A stretch of DNA of 64,000 bases, taken from contig NZ_JAQSDN010000067.1 of assembly GCF_029945925.1 (NCBI RefSeq), positions 35,562 to 99,561 of the forward strand, in the 5' to 3' direction. A program made the position numbers and the translations under genes. Below the pieces are notes generated by a model, which worked only from the letters and a program-made list of their open reading frames with translations, was not told where the DNA came from and did not search any database. Origin of the DNA: Polaromonas sp. Its GTDB lineage: Bacteria; Pseudomonadota; Gammaproteobacteria; Burkholderiales; Burkholderiaceae_C. Shown piece by piece: positions 40,903 through 48,738 of this stretch. The stretch's first letter is position 1. Each line of letters opens with the position of its first letter.

Positions 40903-42435
40903 CTAAACCGCCTTGGTCATGTAGCCCATCCACGGCCAGTAGGTCAGCGCGAACACGACCAGCAGCACCATGGCGGCCAGCGTGATCACCAGGCCGGTGC
41001 GCACGAAGTCGCGCGCATCGAAGGTGTCCGTGCCGTAGGCGATCATGTTTTGCGGCGCGTTGACCGGCAGGATGAAGCCGAAACTCACCACGAATTGCAG
41101 CAGCATGGTCATGCCGATCACGTTGAGGCCCGGCGTCTGGACGGCCGTCAGCACGCTGATGATGATGGGGATCATGGTCGAAGCCAGCGCCGTGGCGCTG
41201 GCAAAGCCGAGGTGGATCAGGAACAGCGACAGCAGCATCAGGATGGCAAAGGCGCTGGCCTGCTGCAGCCCGAGGTGCTGGCGATCAGGTTGGCCAGCCA
41301 GCCGGCCGCGTTGGTTTTCAGCAGGGCGGTGCCCACGCTGATGCCGACGGCAAACAGGATCACCGTGCCCCAGGGGAAACCGCGCTGCGACTCCTTCCAG
41401 TCCATCACCCCCAGGCGCGGCACCAGCATCAGCGCGATGGCCGCGATGGTGGTCGACGAGGTATCGAAGTTGTGCAGCACTTTTTCGGTGGCCCAGAAGC
41501 CCAGCAGCACCAGCACGATGGCCAGCAGCTTCCACTGCCGCAGCGTCATCGGCCCGATCGCTTCGAGCTGCTGCCGGATGGTGGCCTGGCCGCCCGCGAT
41601 TTCCTTCATCTCCGGTTTCATCATGCGGGTCATGATGAAATAGACGGCCACGCTCAGCACGGCCGAAAACGGCGCACCGGCAATGAACCACTCGGTCCAG
41701 CTGATGCTGGTGCCGAACTGCTTCTCGATGAAGCCGATGGCCACCATGTTTTGCGCCGCCGCTGTCTTGATGCCGATGTTCCAGACGCTGGCGGTTTGCG
41801 CCGCGGTGATCACCAGCAGGCCGGCAAAGCGGCTGCGCCTGTCGACCTTGAAGGCCAGGATGAAACCCATCATGATGGGCACCAGACAGGCGACGCGCGC
41901 CGTGGTGCTGGGCACGATGAAGGAGAGCAGGAAACCCGTCACCATGGCACCGATCACGATGTGGTTGGTGCCCGCGTCCACCCTGGACAGAACCTTGAGC
42001 GCAATGCGTCTGTCCAGCCCGGTGGCGGACATCGCCGCGGCAATGAAGCAGGCCGCTGCCACCAGCGCCACGGCACTGTTGGAAAACCCGGACAGGGCCA
42101 GGCCGAGCGCCGCACCGGTGCCCATGTCGGGGCCGGCGGGTTTGGCCGCATCGGGTGCATAGGCCAGCAGAAAGATCATGAGTGCGCCTATGACCACCGA
42201 ACTCACGGCATAGTCCAGCGCCTCGGTCATCCAGACGATCACGGCAAAGGCGAGGATCGCCAGCATCACCTGCCCGGCGGCAGGCAGCCCCTGTAGTGCC
42301 GGCATCCAGACGATGGCCAGCAGGGCCGCCAGCGCGGCCAGCAGGCCGACCCGCTTGACGATGTCGCTGCCGGGATTGCCGGGCGCGAGAGTGATGGGCT
42401 GCGCAAGGGGGGGGCGCCATGGGTGCAGGGTTCAT
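40903..42435 (-). pseudogene. DASS (SLC13) anion/dicarboxylate symporter, two frameshifts
   Basis: The full protein can only be read by changing frame twice. The start ATG (42435, or 42420) and the C-terminal part share one frame; the middle 340 or so residues, with the DASS block F-I-V-P-S-T-T-A-R-V and many membrane helices, are in another. The first shift falls in a run of eight G (42407-42414; C on the coding strand), where seven would restore the frame. The second lies near 41273, where one base seems to be missing between A-S-T and L-G-L-Q-Q-A-S-A. The C-terminal block L-P-V-N-A-P-Q-N-M-I-A-Y-G-T is intact. Sodium-coupled uptake of dicarboxylates or sulfate is the family role. Either a recent pseudogene or sequencing errors. 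Confidence 0.8.
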
Positions 42436-42492
42436 GGGGGTCTTTCCTGAGTGGATGGAGCGGAGGGAGTGGGCGGGTTGGCCATTCACGCC

Positions 42493-43086
42493 TTATTGGG
42501 CGCGTTGTCCGAGCCGCCGCAGTTTGGCCAGCCAGCGGCTGCCGTCGTTCGCCTTGAAATCACCGACCATGCCAATCAGTGTGGTGTGGACCGGGGCGAT
42601 GCCGACGAACCCGAGGATGTTGCGCTCCAGCGACTTGACGCAGTGGGCGCGGAAATACCAGCGGTACACAAGGGCTGGCATGCCCATGGTGACCACCACA
42701 CGGGCTGATCGCCCGGTCAGCCCTTTTTTCGTGAAGGTCGGACGGCCCGCTTCGTGTGCAAAAGCAAAGCCGGGCCGTGCCACTTGCTCGAGGAATCCCT
42801 TGAGCAGGGCCGGCATGCCGCCCAGCCAGAGCGGAAAGAAGAACACGATGTGTTCGGCCCAGCGGATGTCGGCCTGCGCCTGCTGCAAGCCGGCGGGCAG
42901 TGCGCCTTCCTCCCAGGACTGCTGGCTGCACAACAGCGGAAAGTCCAGTTCGGCGACCTGGATGAAACGCACGGTGTGCCCGGCTTCTTCCGCGCCCGCG
43001 GCGTAGGCGGCCGCCAGCGCGTGGCACAGGTGGGCCACGGTGGTGTCGGGATGGCCCTGGATCAGGACAATACGTTTCGCCGTCAT
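42493..43086 (-). CDS. NAD(P)H-dependent FMN oxidoreductase (flavodoxin-like/KefF-NQO fold)
   Basis: 197 aa. N-terminal strand R-I-V-L-I-Q-G-H-P-D, the family block F-F-F-P-L-W-L-G-G-M-P-A-L-L-K-G-F, and T-K-K-G-L-T-G-R-S-A-R-V-V-V-T-M-G-M-P after it. Expected to transfer two electrons from NAD(P)H to quinones or similar acceptors. Its ATG overlaps the stop of the PRPP synthase gene (ATGA), so the genes are translationally coupled in the phosphorylase operon; a metabolic link is not obvious. Confidence 0.87.
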   Translation of the reverse strand: MTAKRIVLIQGHPDTTVAHLCHALAAAYAAGAEEAGHTVRFIQVAELDFPLLCSQQSWEEGALPAGLQQAQADIRWAEHIVFFFPLWLGGMPALLKGFLEQVARPGFAFAHEAGRPTFTKKGLTGRSARVVVTMGMPALVYRWYFRAHCVKSLERNILGFVGIAPVHTTLIGMVGDFKANDGSRWLAKLRRLGQRAQ

Positions 43087-43985
43087 TTTTTTGCGCCCTT
43101 GCTGTCTGCGCTGAGTTGGCGCACGGCACGGGCCAGCAGCGGGGCCATGCGTATCGCGTTGGAAGGGTGCGTGATGGTGTCGCAGGTCAGCACGCGCGTG
43201 ACGCCTGCGTCGAGCAGCTGTCGTTGAGCCTCGGCATCGAAGAGCGCATGCACGCCTATGCACAGCGGCGCGCCCAGGCCGGCTTTTTTCAGGAGCCGCG
43301 TGACGGCCAGCATGGTTTGCCCCGTGGAAATGATGTCGTCGAGCAGCACCGGCGTCCGCCCCGGCCAGCGTTCGCGGCTGGCCAGTCGGACCCCCACATC
43401 GCGATCACCGCGCCGTGTCTTGGCCAGCACGGTCCAGGGTGCGCCGGACAGGCCGGCCACTTCGGCGACCCATTGTTCGCTTTCCTGGTCGGGTCCGATC
43501 AGCCAGGGCGCGTCCACGTGGCTGCGCAGCCAGCGCGCAATCAGCGGCGCGGCCGGGACCACCAGCGTGCGGATGCTGTAAACCTCGCCCAAGCTGTGGA
43601 TGCGGTGCAGATGCGGATCCACGGTGACCAGAAAGTCCAGCGAAGCGGACAGCAGCCGGGCATAGCTGCGTGAGGTCACCGCTTCGCCAGGCTTGAAACG
43701 TTTGTCCTGCCGCATATAGGCCAGGTAGGGCGCGACCAGCCCGACCTGCCGGGCGCCCAGCTCACGCGCTGCGTCGGCGGCAAAAATCAGCGGCAGGGTC
43801 TTGCCATCGGGCTGGTCCAGACTGCCGGCCAGCACCACGCAGCGGCCTTTGACCGGCGCGTTGATACGCACTCCGGTTTCGCCGTCGGGAAACAGGTGCA
43901 GTTGCAAGCTGGCGCAGTCGCAGCGCAGGCGGCTGGCGAGGCCGGCCGCGAGCTGCTCACCACCGGGGAGAGCCAGCACCAGCAT
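43083..43985 (-). CDS. Ribose-phosphate pyrophosphokinase (PRPP synthase) family
   Basis: 300 aa. Has the Prs elements A-Y-M-R-Q-D-K-R-F, V-D-P-H-L-H-R, G-P-D-Q-E-S and the PRPP loop L-L-D-D-I-I-S-T-G-Q-T. It converts ribose-5-phosphate and ATP to PRPP and AMP. It differs from the housekeeping Prs (~315 aa) in its N terminus and is a second, archaeal-like type; the main prs is presumably elsewhere. It shares one base with the stop of the phosphorylase gene and 4 bp with the next gene. Confidence 0.88.
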   Translation of the reverse strand: MLVLALPGGEQLAAGLASRLRCDCASLQLHLFPDGETGVRINAPVKGRCVVLAGSLDQPDGKTLPLIFAADAARELGARQVGLVAPYLAYMRQDKRFKPGEAVTSRSYARLLSASLDFLVTVDPHLHRIHSLGEVYSIRTLVVPAAPLIARWLRSHVDAPWLIGPDQESEQWVAEVAGLSGAPWTVLAKTRRGDRDVGVRLASRERWPGRTPVLLDDIISTGQTMLAVTRLLKKAGLGAPLCIGVHALFDAEAQRQLLDAGVTRVLTCDTITHPSNAIRMAPLLARAVRQLSADSKGAKK

Positions 43986-45517
43986 CAGGCCTCTTCCATC
44001 ACATGCACCGCTTCGGCCGGGGTGGTGGCGTATTCCAGGGCATAGGCGAGTTCACCCGGCGTTGCCGCATGCAGCGTGAACAGCGGCTGGCCGCGCTCGA
44101 CCACCGTGCCGAGTTGCACATTCATGTCGATGCCCGCACACGCCGCCGAAGGGGCGCCGGCGAGTTTGGCGATGCGTGCCAAGCGCCGGTTGTCGATGGC
44201 GATCACGGTGCCGCCATGCCGGGCCCGTACCGGTTGCTGGTGGGTGGCCACCGGCGGCTCGCGCAAGCCGCCCTGCGCCTCGCAGATCTCCTGGAATTTC
44301 TGCCAGGCTCGGCCGTCCTCCAGCACCGCGGTGGCCTGGGCCAGGCCGGCCCCGGCGGGTGCCGCGCCGCCGAACTCGAGAATCTGCCCGGCCAGCTGTA
44401 GCGAGCGCAGCGCCAGGTCGGCCGGAGCCCGCGTTTCGCGGCGCAACACGGCCAGCACGTCGCGCGCCTCCAGCGCGGGGCCGATGCCGCGGCCCACGGG
44501 TGCCACGCCGTCGGTCTGCACCACACGCACCTGCATGCCCAGCGCCTGGCCGACCTGTTCAAGCTGCTGCCCCAGCAGGTTGGCCGCATGCGCGCTGCGG
44601 ACCTTGGCCGTCAGCCCGACCGGCATGTCGATCAGCACATGGGTGGCGCCGGCCGCGGCTTTCTTGGACAGCACCGAGGCGACGAGTTGCCCCTGGCTGT
44701 CCAGGTCCAGCGGGCGCTCCACGCGGATCAGGATGTCGTCCGCGGGGCTGAGCCGCACCGCGCCGCCCCAGACAATGCAGCCGCCGGTGCGCTCGACCAC
44801 GCGCCGGATCTGTGCCACGTCCAGGTCCACCGGCGCCAGCGTCTCCATGGTGTCGGCGGTTCCTGCCGGCGAGGTGATGGCGCGCGACGAGGTCTTGGGC
44901 ATGCGCAGCCCGCAGGCCGCAATGATGGGCACGATGATCATGGTGGTGCGGTTGCCGGGCAGCCCGCCCACGCAGTGTTTGTCCATGACCAGGCCCTCGC
45001 CCCAGTGCATGCGCTCGCCCACGTTGACCATGGCGCGGGTCAGCGCGATGGTCTCGTCCATGTCCAGATGGTCGCCGGCGCAGGCGGTGACGAAGGCAGC
45101 GAGCTGCAGGTCCGAATAACGCCCGGCCGCCACGTCCTCAATCACCGCGTCGATGGCGGCCTGGCCGAGGCGGCGGCCGTAGACCTTGGCGCGTACATGG
45201 CTCAGCGATTCGAGCGGTGCGGGATGGTGCAGCGAAATTTCTTCTCCCGGCCGCGCATGAAGCAGGCGCCAGGCCGCTTCGGACAGGCCGGCCTCGTCGG
45301 CCGTGAGGAAGTCTCCGGTCACCACATTGAGCGTGGCGATGATGGTACGGCCATTGAGCCGCAACTCCACTCGCGACCGGGCCTCGAAACCTTCCGAGTG
45401 ACAGATGGGGCAGTCGCGGTGCAGGTAGAGCACCGGTTCCTGATAGGTGTCGATGCCCAGCCTGCGCAGGCGCAGCCGGTTGACAGTGGGAGGGACAGGG
45501 GGCGGCGTTGCTTGCAT
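43985..45517 (-). CDS. Type-2 thymidine phosphorylase / AMP phosphorylase family
   Basis: 510 aa, longer than DeoA (~440) by an N-terminal domain of ~80 residues, as in archaeal AMP phosphorylase. Signatures: D-K-H-C-V-G-G-L-P-G-N-R, K-T-S-S-R-A-I-T-S-P-A-G-T-A-D (phosphate site) and G-A-V-R-L-S-P-A-D-D. Archaeal homologues phosphorolyse AMP to ribose-1,5-bisphosphate; bacterial members are usually called putative thymidine phosphorylases. The ATG at 45517 has AAGGA upstream. First gene of an operon with a PRPP synthase, with a FNR-like box and TACAGT at the -10 place. Confidence 0.88.
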   Translation of the reverse strand: MQATPPPVPPTVNRLRLRRLGIDTYQEPVLYLHRDCPICHSEGFEARSRVELRLNGRTIIATLNVVTGDFLTADEAGLSEAAWRLLHARPGEEISLHHPAPLESLSHVRAKVYGRRLGQAAIDAVIEDVAAGRYSDLQLAAFVTACAGDHLDMDETIALTRAMVNVGERMHWGEGLVMDKHCVGGLPGNRTTMIIVPIIAACGLRMPKTSSRAITSPAGTADTMETLAPVDLDVAQIRRVVERTGGCIVWGGAVRLSPADDILIRVERPLDLDSQGQLVASVLSKKAAAGATHVLIDMPVGLTAKVRSAHAANLLGQQLEQVGQALGMQVRVVQTDGVAPVGRGIGPALEARDVLAVLRRETRAPADLALRSLQLAGQILEFGGAAPAGAGLAQATAVLEDGRAWQKFQEICEAQGGLREPPVATHQQPVRARHGGTVIAIDNRRLARIAKLAGAPSAACAGIDMNVQLGTVVERGQPLFTLHAATPGELAYALEYATTPAEAVHVMEEA

Positions 45518-45561
45518 GGGAATCCTTCGCGCCACTGTAGGCAAGGCGGGTATCGCTGGCC

Positions 45562-45575
45562 TTGATAAAACGCAA
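45562..45575. promoter_or_regulatory. FNR-like box upstream of the phosphorylase operon
   Basis: TTGATAAAACGCAA, with one perfect half-site and a weaker one (CGCAA). Its centre predicts a minus-strand start point near 45527, and TACAGT (45539-45534, minus) fits the -10. The same half-site pair occurs at 48602. Confidence 0.55.
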
Positions 45576-45599
45576 GTCCGGCTTGACGGCCGCAGCCGC

Positions 45600-46214
45600 T
45601 CAACCGGCCGGGACATTTGTCTCGGCATTTCCCAGCGCCTGCTCAAGCCGGTCCCGCAGGGCGTTCGCCCAAGCCCCGGCGTCCACGCCATGCCCCAGGC
45701 AGGCCGCTGCATCGACCGTGACCGATGTCAGCATGTCGGCTTCTTCGTGCGGGCGGCGCAGGGCAGCGCACAGCAAGTGCCAAGGCGGCGTCGACACCAA
45801 TGTGCCGGCGGCCAGCAAGACGGCGCGCTGCCGCCAGGTCTGGGTGATACCGACCATCTTCCGGTCGCCAATCATCACTTCCCCCGGCCCTTGCCCTGCA
45901 AAACAGGCCCAGTGTCCAACGGTGTGTCCGTCGCAGAGGCGGGTGCCCGTGATGCCCAGCGCCTGCAGCCACTGCTGGTGCACCTTGCCGAACCAGCGTG
46001 CCGTGGCAAGAGGGCCCCGATCCACCAGCACATGGCCCGTCGGCAACCGGACGGCGGCACGCAGTAGCCACGGTCCTGTCAGCACGGCGCCGCCGCCGCC
46101 CGAGCGGCGGCGCCGTGGCAGAACAGGATCGGTGGGCAGGTCGCGCTGGGCGCGGCCGAGCACGATGGCCGGAATGCCGCCCGCGCACACCCACACCTTT
46201 GCCGATCGTCCCAC
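45600..46214 (-). CDS. Lipoate-protein ligase A-like protein (short)
   Basis: 204 aa of the BPL/LplA/LipB fold. Seen: I-V-L-G-R-A-Q, then R-R-R-R-S-G-G-G-G-A-V (lipoyl-adenylate loop) and A-G-Q-G-P-G-E-V-M-I-G-D-R-K-M-V-G-I with the conserved Lys. The R-R-S-G-G-G motif sits near residue 36 instead of ~70, so the usual N-terminal strand-helix part is missing, and there is no accessory C-terminal domain. The GTG start lies 3 bp after the lipoyl-protein stop. Most likely a dedicated ligase for that small protein; this is inferred from position. Confidence 0.8.
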   Translation of the reverse strand: MGRSAKVWVCAGGIPAIVLGRAQRDLPTDPVLPRRRRSGGGGAVLTGPWLLRAAVRLPTGHVLVDRGPLATARWFGKVHQQWLQALGITGTRLCDGHTVGHWACFAGQGPGEVMIGDRKMVGITQTWRQRAVLLAAGTLVSTPPWHLLCAALRRPHEEADMLTSVTVDAAACLGHGVDAGAWANALRDRLEQALGNAETNVPAG

Positions 46215-46217
46215 CGC

Positions 46218-46478
46218 TCAGGAGGGTTTCAGCACGGCCAGCGGCAGGCCACGGCCAAAGGTCTCGCCGGCCGGCACGAGAATACGCTCGACAAGGCCGG
46301 CGGCAGGCGCCGCGATGTCCATGCTGCTCTTCACCAGAATCACACGTGCCAGCGGCTGTCCGGCCTGGACCTGCGCGCCCTCGGGCACCAGCCAGCGGTC
46401 CACCAGCGCCTGCACTTGCGCATCCACACCTTCCCAGGCCTCGTCCCCGAGCGTGATGTTCATGGGCGCGGCACTCAT
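46218..46478 (-). CDS. Free-standing lipoyl-domain protein
   Basis: 86 aa, a single lipoyl/biotinyl domain and nothing else. The lysine for attachment is Lys50 in I-L-V-K-S-S-M-D-I, followed by A-A-P-A-A-G-L-V; the flanks fit lipoyl rather than biotin (no A-M-K-M). No subunit-binding or acyltransferase domain follows. Its ATG overlaps the stop of the E1-beta gene (ATGA). It probably serves as the swinging arm for the E1 pair upstream, with a LplA-like gene next to it to load lipoate. Confidence 0.87.
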   Translation of the reverse strand: MSAAPMNITLGDEAWEGVDAQVQALVDRWLVPEGAQVQAGQPLARVILVKSSMDIAAPAAGLVERILVPAGETFGRGLPLAVLKPS

Positions 46479-47509
46479 GCGGAGGCCTTCACCCGCGCGC
46501 CGACCAGACTGCGGCAGGCTTCCACCAGCCCTTCGACGGACGGGATCACGGCCTGCTCGAGCGGCCGGCTGTAGGGAATCGGCACGCCGGGTACGCCCAG
46601 GCGCCGGATGGGCGCCTTCAACACCACCTCGTCCAGACGTTCAGCGATCAGCGCCGCGATCTCGCCGGACAGGCCGAAGTTCAGGTAATCCTCGTCGGCC
46701 ACCAGCAGGCGGCCGGTTTTGGCCACCGAGCGGACGACGGTATCGACGTCCAGCGGCACCAGTGTGCGCAGGTCGATCACCTCGACGTCCACCCCCTGGG
46801 TGTGCAGTGTCTGCGCCGCAAGAAGCGCTTTTTGCACCATCTGGCTGATCGTCACGATGGTCAGGTCCTTGCCCTCGCGCACCACCGCGGCCTGGCCGAA
46901 GGGCAGGGTGTAGGCCCCGGCCGGCACCGCGTTGGTTGCGCCCTCGTAATACTGCATCCACGGCAAGCCCATCAGGCCCTTGTGCAAGAAGACCATCACG
47001 GGGCTGTCATCGCGGATGGCCTGGGTCATCAGGCCCTTGGCGTCGTAAGCGTTGGAGGGCACGACCACCTTCAGTCCGGGGACATGGGCGAATACCGAGT
47101 ACAGGCACTGCGAATGCTGGGCCGCGTCGCCGTAACCCCCACCTATGGCGGTCATCAACACCACCGGCAACTTGAGCGAACCGCCGGACATGTAGATGTT
47201 CTTGGCCAGGTGGTTGTAGATCTGGTCCATGCAGACACCGAAAAAATCGACGAACATCAGTTCGGCAATCGGGCGCATGCCTTCAGCGGCCGCACCCGTG
47301 GCTGCCCCTATGAAGGCGGTTTCGGAAATCGGGGTGTCCATGATGCGCTCCGGCCCGAAGCGATCCAGCAGGCCGCCGGTGGCGCTGAAGATGCCGCCGT
47401 AGCGGCCGATGTCTTCGCCCATCACGAACACCTTCTGATCACGTTCCATTTCCTGGCCTATGGCCTCGGCCACCGCCTGGGCCATGGTGAGTGTGCGTTC
47501 TGCAGTCAT
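46475..47509 (-). CDS. 2-oxo acid/acetoin dehydrogenase E1 component, beta subunit
   Basis: 344 aa transketolase-like beta chain. Blocks: A-I-G-Q-E-M-E-R-D near the start, V-F-V-M-G-E-D-I-G-R-Y-G-G, R-I-M-D-T-P-I-S-E, M-F-V-D-F-F-G-V-C-M-D-Q-I, and a C-terminal V-E-V-I-D-L-R-T-L-V-P-L-D. It resembles AcoB and PdhB equally well. AAGGAG precedes the ATG and the gene follows E1-alpha by 20 bp. Whether pyruvate, acetoin or a branched oxo acid is the substrate cannot be read here. Confidence 0.92.
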   Translation of the reverse strand: MTAERTLTMAQAVAEAIGQEMERDQKVFVMGEDIGRYGGIFSATGGLLDRFGPERIMDTPISETAFIGAATGAAAEGMRPIAELMFVDFFGVCMDQIYNHLAKNIYMSGGSLKLPVVLMTAIGGGYGDAAQHSQCLYSVFAHVPGLKVVVPSNAYDAKGLMTQAIRDDSPVMVFLHKGLMGLPWMQYYEGATNAVPAGAYTLPFGQAAVVREGKDLTIVTISQMVQKALLAAQTLHTQGVDVEVIDLRTLVPLDVDTVVRSVAKTGRLLVADEDYLNFGLSGEIAALIAERLDEVVLKAPIRRLGVPGVPIPYSRPLEQAVIPSVEGLVEACRSLVGARVKASA

Positions 47510-47529
47510 CTTGCATCTCCTTGGGTCGG

Positions 47530-48537
47530 TCAGGCAAACAGGTGTTCGGTCGCCTCCGCGGCCGGCGGGTAGGCACTTTCGCGCGCGAAGGTGAAGGCCG
47601 TTGCCACGCGGGTCTCGGCGCGTGCGGCAATGGCGGCGGCCTGCGCATCATCTAGCAGGCCGCGCCGGCGCAGTTCGCTGCCCAACGCAGGGATGGGGTC
47701 GCTTTTGCGCAGCTCGTCGACTTCCCCCTTGGGTCGGTAGACCTCGGCGTCGCCCTGGAAATGGCCCATGTAGCGGTCGGTCTTGACCTCGATCAGTGTG
47801 GGTCCGCCGCCCTCGCGTGCACGCCGCACCGCCACCGCGGCCGCATCGTGCACCGCGATGGCGTCGTTGCGGTCGACGGCGATGCCCTCCATGCCATAGG
47901 CGGCTGCGCGGGTGGCGTTGGACACCACCGAGGTGGCCTGCGCCTTGGGCACAGAGATCGCGTAGCGGTTGTCCTCGCAGACGAAGACCACCGGCAATTT
48001 CCACAGGGATGCGAGATTAAGTGATTCATGGAAGGCGCCCTGATTGGCCGCGCCTTCGCCAAAAAAGGCAACGGCCACGGCTTTTGTGCCAAGCTTCTTC
48101 GCTGCCAACCCCGCGCCGCAAGCCGGTGGCATGCTGGCGCCGACGATGCCGCTGCAACTGAAGCGGCGCGCCGGATCGAACAGGTGCATGTGGCCGCCCT
48201 TGCCGCGGCCCAGTCCGGTGACCTTGCCGAAAATCTCGGCTGTCATGCGGTCCAGCGGAACACCTTTGGCGATGGCGAAGTGATGCGGGCGGTGCGTGCC
48301 GACCACCGTGTCTGCATCTGTGAGATGGGCACACACGCCGACGGCGACGGGTTCCTGTCCTGCCGCCAGGTGCATCTCGCCGGGCACCGGTCCCGACGCA
48401 ATGTCAAAGGCCAGGCCCTTCTGGATCTGTGGCGGCAGCTTGCCCTCCAGGTACACCTGCGCCATCGTTTCCTCATAGCGACGGATGAGCAGCATGGTCT
48501 CGTACATCCAGAGCAATCGTTCGGTAGTTGCTTCCAT
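47530..48537 (-). CDS. 2-oxo acid/acetoin dehydrogenase E1 component, alpha subunit
   Basis: 335 aa thiamine-diphosphate subunit. TPP motif F-G-E-G-A-A-N-Q-G-A-F-H-E-S-L-N-L-A-S-L-W followed by C-E-D-N; G-R-G-K-G-G-H-M-H and R-Y-M-G-H-F-Q-G-D further identify the AcoA/PdhA family. The H-F-Q-G-D form is nearer to AcoA than to classical PdhA (which has H-S-M-S-D). First gene of a four-gene unit with E1-beta, lipoyl protein and ligase-like protein. FNR-like box and TAGAGT (-10) lie upstream. Confidence 0.92.
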   Translation of the reverse strand: MEATTERLLWMYETMLLIRRYEETMAQVYLEGKLPPQIQKGLAFDIASGPVPGEMHLAAGQEPVAVGVCAHLTDADTVVGTHRPHHFAIAKGVPLDRMTAEIFGKVTGLGRGKGGHMHLFDPARRFSCSGIVGASMPPACGAGLAAKKLGTKAVAVAFFGEGAANQGAFHESLNLASLWKLPVVFVCEDNRYAISVPKAQATSVVSNATRAAAYGMEGIAVDRNDAIAVHDAAAVAVRRAREGGGPTLIEVKTDRYMGHFQGDAEVYRPKGEVDELRKSDPIPALGSELRRRGLLDDAQAAAIAARAETRVATAFTFARESAYPPAAEATEHLFA

Positions 48538-48601
48538 TGTGTTTGTCTCCTCGGTGGGTTGAAACGCCGGATTCACTCTAGTAGCCGACGGCAGGTGCGC
48601 C

Positions 48602-48615
48602 TTGATGAATCGCAA
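48602..48615. promoter_or_regulatory. FNR-like box upstream of the E1-lipoyl operon
   Basis: TTGATGAATCGCAA. Its centre predicts a minus-strand start point near 48567; TAGAGT (48580-48575, minus) is placed as a -10 and the leader to the ATG is ~30 nt. The second half-site (CGCAA) is weak. Confidence 0.55.
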
Positions 48616-48738
48616 GGAAACGCCTGCGTTCCAGCACCTATGCACAGTTCGCAAATCGCGCTTAAGCCAAAAGTAATAGAAACGGGCGTCCGCAGGGTGC
48701 CGGAATTGCGGAAGCGTCCGGCGCTCATCAGTAGAGGA

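Noticed and set aside
40884..40910. CGGTTTAG...CTAAACCG inverted repeat as terminator of the transporter gene
   Set aside because: Its right arm is the last codons and stop of the transporter itself and there is no T run; too weak to call.
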